DNA from: Streptomyces sp. LBL
Lineage (GTDB): Bacteria > Actinomycetota > Actinomycetes > Streptomycetales > Streptomycetaceae
Assembly (NCBI RefSeq): GCF_029893585.1
Contig: NZ_JARXYX010000003.1
Location: 186,001-250,000 of the forward strand
Length of the DNA stretch: 64,000 nt
Reading direction: 5' to 3'
Part shown: positions 33,958 through 41,921 of the stretch, piece after piece
Layout of the letters: every line of letters starts with the position of its first letter
How positions within the stretch are numbered: the first letter of the stretch is position 1
Translations under genes and position numbers: made by a program
The notes under the pieces: model-generated
Told to the model about the DNA's origin: nothing
Database searches by the model: none
What the model saw: the letters and a program-made list of their open reading frames with translations, nothing else

Positions 33958-35033
33958 AGCGCGTCCTGCGGCAACTCGACGACGCCCAGCTCCGCGAGGG
34001 CGGCCACCGCACCGGCCAGTTCTCCCTCGGAGACATCGGCGTCGAGGGCGCGGGTGAACTCCGCATGCACATCGGCCGCTTTGGCACCCGTGCACAGGCT
34101 CCAGAGGTATGCCATGGGTTCGGTGAGGTCGTAGGCCGTGTTCGGTCCGGCCAGCACGAAGCCGTCGGTGAAGCGGAGCAGGCTGTGGTACGGGCTCTGC
34201 GTCGGGCCGATGCCGGGTTCCCCGGGCAGCCGGAGCTCGGCGATGTCCCCGGTACCGTTCCAGCCGCGGGTGGTGGCCAGGCCGACCAGGGCGACGGCGA
34301 GCGTGAGCCGGCGCCGGACGACGGCCTCCGCGTGTCCGGTGAGGCCGTCAAGCGGCACTGGCTCGTGCAGCAGTTCCCAGATGGTCGGCAGGTTCGGGCC
34401 GAGCAGCCGGGACCGGGCGACGCGGCGCAGCAGGAACTTCGGCCCGATGTACAGGTCTCGTTCGGCGGAGAGCAGCGCGTCCAGGCCGGCCTCGACCGCG
34501 CCGCGGGCGGCGAGCAGCGCCGTGTACGGGTCGCCGATCGCAAGGGCCCCCGCGGCGTCCTCGGCCAGGCTGGCGACCACGAAGGCGTTGCGGTAGATCA
34601 TGACCTGGGCGACCACGTCGCGGTCGGGTCCGGCCGGGGCGTCCTCGCCGGTGCGTCCCACGGGGAGCCGGCCGGCCACCGCGTAGCGGACGATCCTTGT
34701 CATCTCCGCGCGGTCGAGGTCTCCCTGGGAGCGGTCGGTCCGGGTGATGGCGTACCGCGCCATCGACGCGGTCCGCGCCTCCCAGACGGCGATCGGCACG
34801 GTGGTGAGGTCGAGGCGGCGGCCGTTGGCGACATGCTGACGGGCCTCCTGCGCGGTGTCGTGCACAGCGACGATGTCGAGGTCGGACTCGGCGTGGCCGA
34901 GACCGACGGAGAGACTGCCGACGACGAAGGCGCCCCGGCATCCGTCCGGGTAGGTCCGGGCGATGAGGTCGACTGCCTCAGCGGTGTCCTCGGGCGTGAA
35001 GTAGTTGTCGTCGATGGCGAGCTGCGTACTCAA
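33954..35033 (-). CDS. Nucleotidyltransferase-fold protein
   Basis: A 359-residue protein with the polymerase-beta nucleotidyltransferase signature GSLSVGLGHAESDLDIVAV (residues about 38-56), giving the GS motif and DxD metal ligands, followed by a helical C-terminal domain. It could adenylylate the product (as antibiotic nucleotidyltransferases do for resistance) or a pathway intermediate. Position next to an exporter favours self-protection; a nucleoside-type pathway favours biosynthesis. The start is TTG at 35031-35033, and the hairpin at 35085-35133 separates it from the upstream genes. Confidence 0.75.
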   Translation of the reverse strand: MSTQLAIDDNYFTPEDTAEAVDLIARTYPDGCRGAFVVGSLSVGLGHAESDLDIVAVHDTAQEARQHVANGRRLDLTTVPIAVWEARTASMARYAITRTDRSQGDLDRAEMTRIVRYAVAGRLPVGRTGEDAPAGPDRDVVAQVMIYRNAFVVASLAEDAAGALAIGDPYTALLAARGAVEAGLDALLSAERDLYIGPKFLLRRVARSRLLGPNLPTIWELLHEPVPLDGLTGHAEAVVRRRLTLAVALVGLATTRGWNGTGDIAELRLPGEPGIGPTQSPYHSLLRFTDGFVLAGPNTAYDLTEPMAYLWSLCTGAKAADVHAEFTRALDADVSEGELAGAVAALAELGVVELPQDAL

Positions 35034-35084
35034 TCCTCGTCACCTCGTCGTCCGTCTGCATCGGTCCTTCGGAGGGATGCCGAA

Positions 35085-35133
35085 TCGGCGTGGCGGAACC
35101 TTGACGGGCATCAACGTGTGCCCGCCACGCCGA
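35085..35133 (-). terminator. Strong hairpin between the kinase/short-ORF end and the nucleotidyltransferase
   Basis: TCGGCGTGGCGG (35085-35096) and CCGCCACGCCGA (35122-35133) are perfect 12-base inverted repeats with a 25-base loop, which itself has CGGGCA/TGCCCG able to pair in a competing structure. It starts nine bases after the PfkB stop and 29 after the short ORF. With no T-run it may be a partial terminator or attenuator, or an mRNA stabiliser, giving higher expression of the upstream part of the run. Confidence 0.6.
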
Positions 35134-35141
35134 AAGCGGTG

Positions 35142-36179
35142 TCACGTTGCGGCGCGAACGGTTACAGCGGCTTGCTGCCGTTGCACGTGCCGGCCTTCTT
35201 GATGTCGAACTCCATGGTTCTGCACCCCCTTCCTCTCCATCGGACGGCACCGGAGGGTTTCTTCCGGTGAGTTCTGGGCGGCGGGGACCGCCGCGGCTTC
35301 GGACAGATGGCGGCCGGCCTCGTCGGCTCCGGCCTGCGCGCATCGTCCGGGTGCGGCTCCTGCCAGGGCGGCGGCGAGGAAGCCCGCGTGGTAGGCGTCC
35401 CCCGCCCCCGCGGTGGGCAGTCCCGACGGCACGTCCGGGGCCTGCGTGTGCGCGGCCTCAGGCATCCCGGGGCCCGCGGTCCAGCTGCCGTGCTCGCCGC
35501 AGGTCACGGAGACCAGCCGGGGAGGCCCGGAAGCCCGCCGGGACAATCGCTCGCAGGCCTCCCGGCCGGTCCTCGTGCCGGTCTCCTCAAGAGCCCACTG
35601 CTCTGCCGCGACCAGTACGTCGGCCTGGTCCAGCAGCGTGGAGACCCCGGAGGAGACGTCACCGCGGCCCGCGTTGAGCGAGACGGTGGTGCCGCGTTCC
35701 CGGGCCAGGGCGCACAGTTCGGCGGCGACCGGCAGGAAGCGGCCGTTCACGTGGACCGCGTCCGCGTGCTCGACGAGCCGGGGCAACAGCGGGCGCAGCG
35801 CCGTCTCGGCCGCCCACTCCAGCGGTGCGGGCAGGTGCCACAGCAGCGTCCGGCTCGGCGGCGACTCCAGGACCAGGCAGGAGGGGCTGGATCCGGGCAC
35901 CGTCACCACGTGCTCCCGGCCGACCCCACGGACGTCCAGCTGGTCGAGCAGGAAGCGGCCGATCCAGTCGTCGCCCACCACGCCCGCCACCGCGGTGTCG
36001 GCGCCGAGCCGCTGCAGCGCGGCCAGCGTGTTGGTGGTGGCGCCGCCCAGCCGGAGGTCCATCGCCGCGACGCTGGGGTCGTGCTCCTGAACGAGCGGGA
36101 CCGGGCAGACCACCCGGACGTCCGCCATCACCAGGCCGAGACCCACGACCCGGGGCCGACGGCCCGGTGCGGCGGTCAC
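35142..36179 (-). CDS. PfkB-family (ribokinase-like) carbohydrate/nucleoside kinase
   Basis: A 345-residue protein with the PfkB N-terminal glycine motif RLGGATTNTLAALQRLG and the C-terminal GAGDAYHAGF, with catalytic base D261. Family members phosphorylate ribose, nucleosides or pseudouridine. Next to a beta-RFAP synthase homologue, phosphorylation of a ribose or C-riboside is the likely role. The start is GTG at 36177-36179 with four-base overlap. The last 60 or so residues go beyond the usual fold end, are arginine/glutamine-rich and overlap the 17-codon ORF in another frame, so this tail is probably unstructured. Confidence 0.85.
   Translation of the reverse strand: MTAAPGRRPRVVGLGLVMADVRVVCPVPLVQEHDPSVAAMDLRLGGATTNTLAALQRLGADTAVAGVVGDDWIGRFLLDQLDVRGVGREHVVTVPGSSPSCLVLESPPSRTLLWHLPAPLEWAAETALRPLLPRLVEHADAVHVNGRFLPVAAELCALARERGTTVSLNAGRGDVSSGVSTLLDQADVLVAAEQWALEETGTRTGREACERLSRRASGPPRLVSVTCGEHGSWTAGPGMPEAAHTQAPDVPSGLPTAGAGDAYHAGFLAAALAGAAPGRCAQAGADEAGRHLSEAAAVPAAQNSPEETLRCRPMERKGVQNHGVRHQEGRHVQRQQAAVTVRAAT
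35162..35215 (-). CDS. Possible 17-residue peptide gene (MEFDIKKAGTCNGSKPL)
   Basis: An ATG at 35213-35215, preceded by AGGAAGGGGG about nine bases upstream, opens an 18-codon frame encoding MEFDIKKAGTCNGSKPL and a TAA stop at 35162-35164. TAA is rare in such GC-rich DNA. The frame lies inside the 3' tail of the PfkB gene, out of phase, and is followed by a strong hairpin. The operon also encodes a radical SAM enzyme, a nucleotidyltransferase and an exporter, so a precursor or scaffold peptide (compare PqqA, 22-24 residues) is conceivable. I know no family for it. It could equally be a translational coupling leader or chance. Confidence 0.4.
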   Translation of the reverse strand: MEFDIKKAGTCNGSKPL

Positions 36180-37483
36180 CGGTCCACTTCCACGATGGGC
36201 AGACCGCGCCGGGACAGGCCCAGGGACTGACGGTCGTCCGGTGCCGTGTAGAAGAGCTTGCCGATGTTGTTCACCTTGCGGATGCCCTCGGCGCTGAGCC
36301 GCAGCAACCGGCCGTCGCGGACCACAAGACCGTTCTCGGTGAGCGCGGTCAGCTCCGGCCCGAAGACGGTGTCGACGTCCACGCCGTACTGGCGACGGAA
36401 GCGGTCGGTGTCGAAGGGGTTCATCCGCAGGCCGAACATCATGGTGCGGCGCATCTGCGCGGGCAGGTCGAGGACGGAGCCGGCCGTGGTGGCGGCGCCG
36501 GTGGTGCGGGCCTGCTCGATGTAGTCGCCGATCGAGTAGGCGTTGATGGTGTGGCGGCCCTCGACGTAGGTCACCGCGCTCGGGCCGACCCCGACCCATT
36601 CGCCGTCCTCCCACTGGAGTTCGGTGTACCGGCAGCGGGGTGTGGTGCGGCGGACGAAGTCGAACACGTTGTAGTGTTCGTAGCCGCTCTCCTCGAAGAT
36701 CTCCCGGGCGGCCTCGAACATCTCCTGTTCGACGTCCTCACCCGGGATCTCCAGTTCGCCCTTCTGGAGCCGGGACCAGAGCACGGTCTGCTCGCGGATC
36801 CACAGCGGGTAGAAGCTGATGTGCGCGGGGTCGCAGGCGAGCGCGTCGCGCACGGAGCGGCGGACGTCCTCGACGTTCTGGCCGGGCAGCCGGTAGATCA
36901 GATCGAGGTTGATGTTGTCGAAGCCCGCCTCGTGGGCCAGCCGCAGCGCCTCCCGGGCCTCGGCGGCGGTGTGGTCGCGTCCGATCTCCTTGAGCACGGC
37001 GTCGTTGAAGGACTGCACTCCGATGCTGAGCCGGTTGCCACCGGCGGCGTGGAACAGCCGAAGCTTCTCGCGACTGAGCGAGGCGGGGCTCCACTCCATG
37101 CTGAATTCGCAGTCGTCGGTCAGCTCGAACGACGAGGTGATGACGGTCAGCAGCCGGTCGAGCTGGGGGGTGGCCAGCAGAGAGGGCGTGCCGCCTCCGA
37201 TGAAGATCACGTTCAGTGGGCGTCCGGCCACCTGGCCGCGCTCCCGCACGGTGCGGATCTCGTTCTCCAGGGCGTCGAGGAAGACGTCCATCTCGTCGTG
37301 CAGGTCCTCCCCGACCTTCACTTTGTACTTGCAGAAGTGACAGCGGTGGGCGCAGTAGGGGATGTGGGCGTACAGCCCCATCGTGGGTCGCGCCCAGGCG
37401 GTCTCGGGGTCCATCGCGGTGATACGGGCGGGATACCAGCGCACGTAGTCGCGCTCGATCTCCTCCAGCTCCGACTGGTCCAT
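36176..37483 (-). CDS. HemW/HemN-like radical SAM enzyme
   Basis: A 435-residue radical SAM protein with the cluster motif CAHRCHFC (C44, C48, C51), IFIGGGTPSLL, the second SAM contact region NRLSIGVQSFND and a HemN-type C-terminal domain (FGLRMNPFD). HemW is a heme chaperone, but HemN-like relatives in natural product operons are class C radical SAM methyltransferases or cyclopropanases (NosN, Jaw5 types). The operon context argues for a biosynthetic role. It lies ten bases from the beta-RFAP synthase homologue and overlaps the PfkB start by four bases. Confidence 0.85.
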   Translation of the reverse strand: MDQSELEEIERDYVRWYPARITAMDPETAWARPTMGLYAHIPYCAHRCHFCKYKVKVGEDLHDEMDVFLDALENEIRTVRERGQVAGRPLNVIFIGGGTPSLLATPQLDRLLTVITSSFELTDDCEFSMEWSPASLSREKLRLFHAAGGNRLSIGVQSFNDAVLKEIGRDHTAAEAREALRLAHEAGFDNINLDLIYRLPGQNVEDVRRSVRDALACDPAHISFYPLWIREQTVLWSRLQKGELEIPGEDVEQEMFEAAREIFEESGYEHYNVFDFVRRTTPRCRYTELQWEDGEWVGVGPSAVTYVEGRHTINAYSIGDYIEQARTTGAATTAGSVLDLPAQMRRTMMFGLRMNPFDTDRFRRQYGVDVDTVFGPELTALTENGLVVRDGRLLRLSAEGIRKVNNIGKLFYTAPDDRQSLGLSRRGLPIVEVDR

Positions 37484-37493
37484 GGGGTCGCCC

Positions 37494-38555
37494 TCACTCC
37501 TCGGGAAGTACGGTGGCCGCGGGGCCGCCGAAGGTCGTGGTGGTCAGTGAGACCAGCGGCAGTCCGGCCCGGTCCGCTGCGGCGCGGATCCGTCCTGCCA
37601 GTTCCCCGTCGTCGTGCCGGGTCCGGTCGTAGACGGCGTACACCAGCGGCCCGGTCGAGCTGAGGCCGGCGCCGGCGGCGCCTTCGGCGCGCATCAGGTC
37701 GACCAGTGGCCGCCATCGGCGCAGCTCCGCCCGCTGCCAGTGAGACCGCTTCCACCCGATGTCCTGGAGCCGGGTGAGGCCGTCACCGAAGGCGGCCAGG
37801 TCGCCCTCCTCCAGGGCGGGCAGCAGCCCCATGAGGACGGTGTGCGCGACCGCCTCGACGGCGGGCAGCGGCACCGGGGTGTGCGCGGTCATGAAGTCCC
37901 GTTCGGCCGCCCCCTCCAGACCCTGGACGCCCTCCGGCAGGGCCAGGACCACACCCCAGTGGGCGGGCGGGGTCGTGGCGTACAGCAGCGGGGGGGCCGG
38001 GAGGCCCTCGGCGAAGCGGCTCGGCGCGAACGCCTCCTTGTCGCGGGTGCGGTGGCCGCCGTCCACGAGGAAGCCGCCGTGGGTGAAGGCGTGCACGCCG
38101 ATGCCGGAGGTGCCGCCGCGTCCGGACAGTGCCACCAGTTCCTTGTCGCCCAGGTCCAGGCCCTCCAACTCGGCCAGGCCGCGCAGCGCGGCGAGCCGGA
38201 GCTGGGTGCCCGAGCCGAGGCCGCTGTGGGCCGGGACCGTGGAGCGCAGCCGGACCCGGTCCGGGGCCGGGACACCGAGGGCTGCGGCGGCGTGCCGCAC
38301 CGCCGCAGCGGCTCGCTCGTTTCCGGCCCCGGCGGCCTCTTCCTGGTGCAGCGGTCCGCCGCGGGCCAGGACGAGGCGCAGTCCCGGGTCGGCCACCGCG
38401 AAGCCGACACTGCCGTCGCGGCGGCCGGCCGACCCGTTCATGTCGATGAGCGTGACATGCACCCGGGACGACGTCCGGACCTCGACCGCGTCGGGGACGG
38501 ACGCCGGCCGGGGGCGGGGCAGGAGTGAGGCCGGGTCAGCCGAGGTCGAGGACAT
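37494..38555 (-). CDS. Beta-RFAP synthase homologue (GHMP-like, C-riboside forming)
   Basis: A 353-residue GHMP-superfamily protein whose blocks match beta-ribofuranosylaminobenzene 5'-phosphate synthase of methanopterin biosynthesis: LIDMNGSAGRRDG, VPAHSGLGSGTQL (residues 107-119), GRGGTSGIGVHAF (145-157), GGFLVDGGH (160-168) and AGLSSTGPLVYAV. The archaeal enzyme joins PRPP to p-aminobenzoate with decarboxylation, forming a C-riboside. Actinomycete homologues ForT and PyfQ do the same chemistry with a pyrazole in formycin and pyrazofurin. So a C-nucleoside or C-ribosyl arene is the predicted product. Homoserine, threonine or mevalonate kinase roles fit less well. It overlaps the TrpB-like gene by 20 bases. 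Confidence 0.85.
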   Translation of the reverse strand: MSSTSADPASLLPRPRPASVPDAVEVRTSSRVHVTLIDMNGSAGRRDGSVGFAVADPGLRLVLARGGPLHQEEAAGAGNERAAAAVRHAAAALGVPAPDRVRLRSTVPAHSGLGSGTQLRLAALRGLAELEGLDLGDKELVALSGRGGTSGIGVHAFTHGGFLVDGGHRTRDKEAFAPSRFAEGLPAPPLLYATTPPAHWGVVLALPEGVQGLEGAAERDFMTAHTPVPLPAVEAVAHTVLMGLLPALEEGDLAAFGDGLTRLQDIGWKRSHWQRAELRRWRPLVDLMRAEGAAGAGLSSTGPLVYAVYDRTRHDDGELAGRIRAAADRAGLPLVSLTTTTFGGPAATVLPEE

Positions 38556-39843
38556 CCGCGTACCCCTGAAGGTCCAGGTAGCCGTGGCCGCTGAGGCAGA
38601 TGACGATGGTGCGCGGCTTGCCGCCCTGCTTGGCCTCGTCGATGGCGGCGAGGATGGCGTGGGAGCTCTCCGGCGCGGGCAGCACGCCCTCGGTGCGCAG
38701 GAACAGCTGACCGGCCTCGAAGACCTTCTGCTGGTCGAAGGAGCGCGGGGTGATCAGGCCGTGCTTGACGAGGCTGGAGAGGATCGGGGTCTTGCCGTGG
38801 TAGCGCAGACCGCCGGAGTGAATGGGCGGCGGCACGAAGTCGCTGCCCAGGGTGTACATCGGGATGCGCGGGGTCTGCCGCTCGTAGTCGGCCCAGTCGT
38901 AGCGGAACTCGCCGGTGGTGAGCGTGGGCACCGAGGCGGGTTCCGCGGCGATGCACAGCGGCCGGTCCTCGCCCGTGACGAACGGGGCGACGAAGCCGGT
39001 GAAGTTGCTGCCGCCGCCGACGCATCCGACCAGGACGTCGGCGCCGACGCCGGCCTGCGCGAGCTGTGCCTGGGTCTCCAGGCCGATGACGGTTTGGTGC
39101 ATGGCCGCGTAGTACGACATGCAGCCGAGTGCCAGCCGGTGCGAGGGGTCGTTGCGGACCAGCTCGATGGCCTCCGCCATGCCGATGCCGAGGCTGCCAG
39201 GGCTGTCCGCGTCCTTGTCCAGCACGCCGCGGCCAGTCCTGGTGGTGCGGCTCGGCGAGGAGATGACCTCGGCGCCCAGCATCCGCATGAGGTTGCGTCG
39301 GTAGGGCTTCTCGTCGAAGCTCTTCCGGACCATGAACACCTTCAGCTTGATACCGAAGGCGGCGCAGGCAAGTGCGAGGGCGGTGCCCCACTGGCCGGCG
39401 CCGGTATCCGTGACCAGTGTCTCGACACCGTCCTGGGCAGCGTAGTACGCCTGCGCCAGCGCGGTGTTGAACTTGTGGCTGCCTCCGGGGTTGAGGTCCT
39501 CACGCTTGTAGAAGATCTGATGCGGGGTGTCGAGGTACTCCTCCAGGCCCTGGGCCCGGACCAGGGTCGAGGGTCGGTAGCGCCGGTAGGTGCGCAGGAC
39601 CGGATCGGGCACCTCGATCCACGGGTCCGTCGCGTACCGGCCCTGCAGAAACTCGATCTTCAGGCACTCGGTGGGCCAGAGCCAGTCGTAGTCCTCGGTG
39701 AGCGCGGGCCGGTCCTCCGTGGAATGCAGAGGCGGGTCGATGTCGTACGGCAGGTCGACGACGAGGTTGTACCAGCGCTGGGGCACCTCGTCCTCGGACA
39801 GGACGAATCGGTTGGCTGCGGAACGCTCCTCGGCGATGGTCAC
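38536..39843 (-). CDS. TrpB2-like PLP enzyme (tryptophan synthase beta family)
   Basis: A 435-residue PLP protein of the TrpB2 type. The PLP lysine is K124 in GSHKFNTALAQ, the phosphate loop is GGGSNFTGF, and the length and N-terminal extension match TrpB2 rather than TrpB1. The catalytic glutamate of TrpB (in ETGAGQ) is aspartate here, DTGAGQWG (D146), suggesting an altered nucleophile. No trpA or other trp gene is near, so it is not a housekeeping synthase. TrpB enzymes perform beta-replacement on serine or phosphoserine, so it may attach an alanine side chain to an aromatic or C-ribosyl acceptor. The start is GTG at 39841-39843, first gene of the long minus run. Confidence 0.85.
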   Translation of the reverse strand: MTIAEERSAANRFVLSEDEVPQRWYNLVVDLPYDIDPPLHSTEDRPALTEDYDWLWPTECLKIEFLQGRYATDPWIEVPDPVLRTYRRYRPSTLVRAQGLEEYLDTPHQIFYKREDLNPGGSHKFNTALAQAYYAAQDGVETLVTDTGAGQWGTALALACAAFGIKLKVFMVRKSFDEKPYRRNLMRMLGAEVISSPSRTTRTGRGVLDKDADSPGSLGIGMAEAIELVRNDPSHRLALGCMSYYAAMHQTVIGLETQAQLAQAGVGADVLVGCVGGGSNFTGFVAPFVTGEDRPLCIAAEPASVPTLTTGEFRYDWADYERQTPRIPMYTLGSDFVPPPIHSGGLRYHGKTPILSSLVKHGLITPRSFDQQKVFEAGQLFLRTEGVLPAPESSHAILAAIDEAKQGGKPRTIVICLSGHGYLDLQGYADVLDLG

Positions 39844-40330
39844 CGCTCACTCCTAGGAAGGTCGGTTGTCGGATCTGGTGGGTGAGGGCCACCGCGAAGC
39901 GGCCACTGCACGCACCGGGCCGGTCCACCGTCCGCTCGCAGGTTGCGCTGGTTGCGGAACCGGTGCGCGGAACAGTGCGGGGACCGTCACCGAGAGCCCC
40001 TCACGCGGCGCCCTCGGGAGGACGTGGAGTCCATCGGACCAGGGAACCCTGAGAGGACGCGGCGTCGGCGCGTTCGTGCCGAGCCAGCGTGTCAGGTCGC
40101 CCCACCCCCCTCAAGAGGACCAATGTCCTATCCATGCATCCCTGAAATCCGGCGGAGTCCGCGGTGTAATGTCCTTGGCTCGCAACTGGCCGAGGGGCCG
40201 TACACCGCCTCGTGCACCGCATACGCACACGTCTTCCGCACTGCCTCACCGGCCTGCGGTCACGGTGCTCATGGACCGGTCCCCACCGTAGCGACGACAG
40301 CGACACCAGGCGGCAAGGAGAGCCCTGCGG
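39844..40330. promoter_or_regulatory. 487-base divergent promoter region
   Basis: No credible gene is seen between the divergent TrpB2-like and TauD-like genes. The stretch should contain the promoters of the 15-kb minus-strand run and of the dioxygenase/kinase pair. Short open frames on both strands have no ribosome sites or familiar sequence. A short repeat AGGACCAATGTCCT near 40115 could be a small operator. Clear -35/-10 boxes were not assigned. Confidence 0.4.
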
Positions 40331-41173
40331 ATGCTCACGTACAAACCCCTGAACGCTTCGTTCGGCGCTGAGGTGTTCGGCGTCGCACTCGACACCGCGG
40401 AGGCCGGGGCACACGCGGAGGAACTCGTGCGGGCCCTGCACAGGCACCGGCTCCTGCTCTTCTCCGGCCAGCGGCTCACCGTCGAGGCCCAGCTACGGGT
40501 CACCTCGTACTTCGGCCGGCCGACGCTCCCCTGGGACCCGACGCACGGGCATGCCGACAGCCCCTACGCCGAGGTTTTCGAGTCTTCGCCGCCCCGCGCT
40601 TACAAGCGGCCCGCCGAACACTGGCACAGCGACGCCTCATTCCTGTCGGAGCCCACCGACGCCACACTGCTGTACGGGGTGGTAGCGCCCGCGGAGGGCG
40701 GCCGCACCCAGTTCAACGACGCCCGCGGCCCTCTCGCCGAACTGCCGCGGAGGCTCAGGGAGCGTGTCACCGGACTGCGCGCCGTGCACGACTTCGGCCG
40801 GAACTTCTCGACGCTGCGGCAGGCCTCGTCGCGGGTGTCGCAGGCGGAGGCGACCGCCGAGCGCGCGGCCTTCCCGCCGGTGACGCACCCGCTGGTGCGC
40901 CCGCACCCGGTCACCGGCGAGCCGGCCCTGTACCTCAACGAGATGTGCCTGGACCGTATCGAGGGCCTGCCCGGGGCCGAGAGCCGGAACCTGATCGAGG
41001 AGTTGTACGCGCACACCCTGCGGCCGCGGTGGCAGTACGCACACGCCTGGTGCCCGGGTGACCTGCTGGTCTGGGACAACCCCTCGCTTCTCCACCGCGG
41101 CGAGAACGTTCCGACCGGGATGCGCCGTCTGGTCCACCGGACGACCGCCCGGTACCGCGGACGAGCCCTGTGA
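40331..41173 (+). CDS. TauD/TfdA-family Fe(II)/2-oxoglutarate dioxygenase
   Basis: A 280-residue dioxygenase with the metal triad visible as HSD in HWHSDASF (H99, D101) and distal H255 in LLHRGE, plus the 2-oxoglutarate arginine in TTARYRG. The family hydroxylates, desaturates or cleaves substrates with Fe(II), O2 and 2-oxoglutarate. In nucleoside pathways such enzymes oxidise the sugar 5' carbon, a possible link with the C-riboside genes. The ATG has AAGGAG upstream. It is translationally coupled to the next gene by a GTGA overlap. Confidence 0.9.
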   Translation: MLTYKPLNASFGAEVFGVALDTAEAGAHAEELVRALHRHRLLLFSGQRLTVEAQLRVTSYFGRPTLPWDPTHGHADSPYAEVFESSPPRAYKRPAEHWHSDASFLSEPTDATLLYGVVAPAEGGRTQFNDARGPLAELPRRLRERVTGLRAVHDFGRNFSTLRQASSRVSQAEATAERAAFPPVTHPLVRPHPVTGEPALYLNEMCLDRIEGLPGAESRNLIEELYAHTLRPRWQYAHAWCPGDLLVWDNPSLLHRGENVPTGMRRLVHRTTARYRGRAL

Positions 41174-41826
41174 TCCCGGAGTGGCGGCTGCCGGTCCGGC
41201 CTCACGGACTGCCCGGCACACTCATCGCTTTCGACGGCGTCGACGGCAGCGGCAAGACCACCACCACCCGGACGACCCGGGCCTTTCTGCGGTCGCGCGG
41301 CCACACCGTCCGCGGCTTCAAACTGCCCTCCCGTGAGCTGAAGGCGAGCCGCTGGTTCAAGGAGTACAGCGCCGATCCGTTCGGCGCCGTGCGGACCGGC
41401 GAGGTCGACCCACTCGCCATGTGCTGCGCCGTACTCGGGGACCGTCTGATGACCGTGCGGGCGCGCATCCTGCCCGCGCTGCGGGCGGGCCGAGTCGTCG
41501 TGGTCGACCGCTATCTCTTCACGCCGCTGGGCGAGTTGCTCGTGCACCGAGTGCCGGCCGGGACGCGCGCCGTGGTGGAACCGCTGATCGGCTGTTTCCC
41601 CGCGCCTGACCTCTCGGTGTTCACGACCGTGCCGGCGGGCGTGGCCAGCGCCCGGGTGCGCAGCCGGGCCGCCGAGCGCGACGACCCGCTGGCACTCGAC
41701 GTGTACGAGCACCGGGTGGCGGCCTTCCGCCGACTGGCGCTGAGCAACAACGGCCTGCTCCTGGACACCGCGCTGGGGCAGCGCCGCACCTTCGAGGAAC
41801 TTGTACCGCACCTGCCGAAGTCCTGA
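41170..41826 (+). CDS. Thymidylate-kinase-like P-loop nucleotide kinase
   Basis: A 218-residue protein with the P-loop GVDGSGKT (residues 23-30) and a DRYLF motif typical of dTMP kinases. It would phosphorylate a nucleoside monophosphate or a similar phosphate. Chromosomal dTMP kinase is normally elsewhere and longer sequence identity cannot be judged here, so a pathway-specific kinase for a nucleotide-like intermediate is inferred from its coupling to the dioxygenase and from the ribosylating enzyme nearby. The GTG start overlaps the upstream stop. Confidence 0.8.
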   Translation: MIPEWRLPVRPHGLPGTLIAFDGVDGSGKTTTTRTTRAFLRSRGHTVRGFKLPSRELKASRWFKEYSADPFGAVRTGEVDPLAMCCAVLGDRLMTVRARILPALRAGRVVVVDRYLFTPLGELLVHRVPAGTRAVVEPLIGCFPAPDLSVFTTVPAGVASARVRSRAAERDDPLALDVYEHRVAAFRRLALSNNGLLLDTALGQRRTFEELVPHLPKS

Positions 41827-41848
41827 GGTACGCAGTCCAGATCCGTAC

Positions 41849-41867
41849 TCCCGGGATCCGCCCGGGA
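41849..41867 (+). terminator. Hairpin after the nucleotide-kinase-like gene
   Basis: TCCCGGG (41849-41855) and CCCGGGA (41861-41867) form a perfect seven-base stem with a five-base loop, 22 bases after the kinase stop and 54 bases before the LysR start. It probably ends the dioxygenase/kinase transcript. Confidence 0.6.
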
Positions 41868-41921
41868 CCGCGCAGCCCAGGATCTGCTCCCTGTCTCCCC
41901 CCACGTCCGCCGGCCGTACTC

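Noticed and set aside
37494..38555. Reading the GHMP protein as an L-threonine or homoserine kinase that feeds the TrpB-like enzyme with a phospho-amino acid.
   Set aside because: The blocks GRGGTSGIG and GGFLVDGGH and the LIDMNGS start are specific to beta-RFAP synthases and are not those of amino acid kinases.
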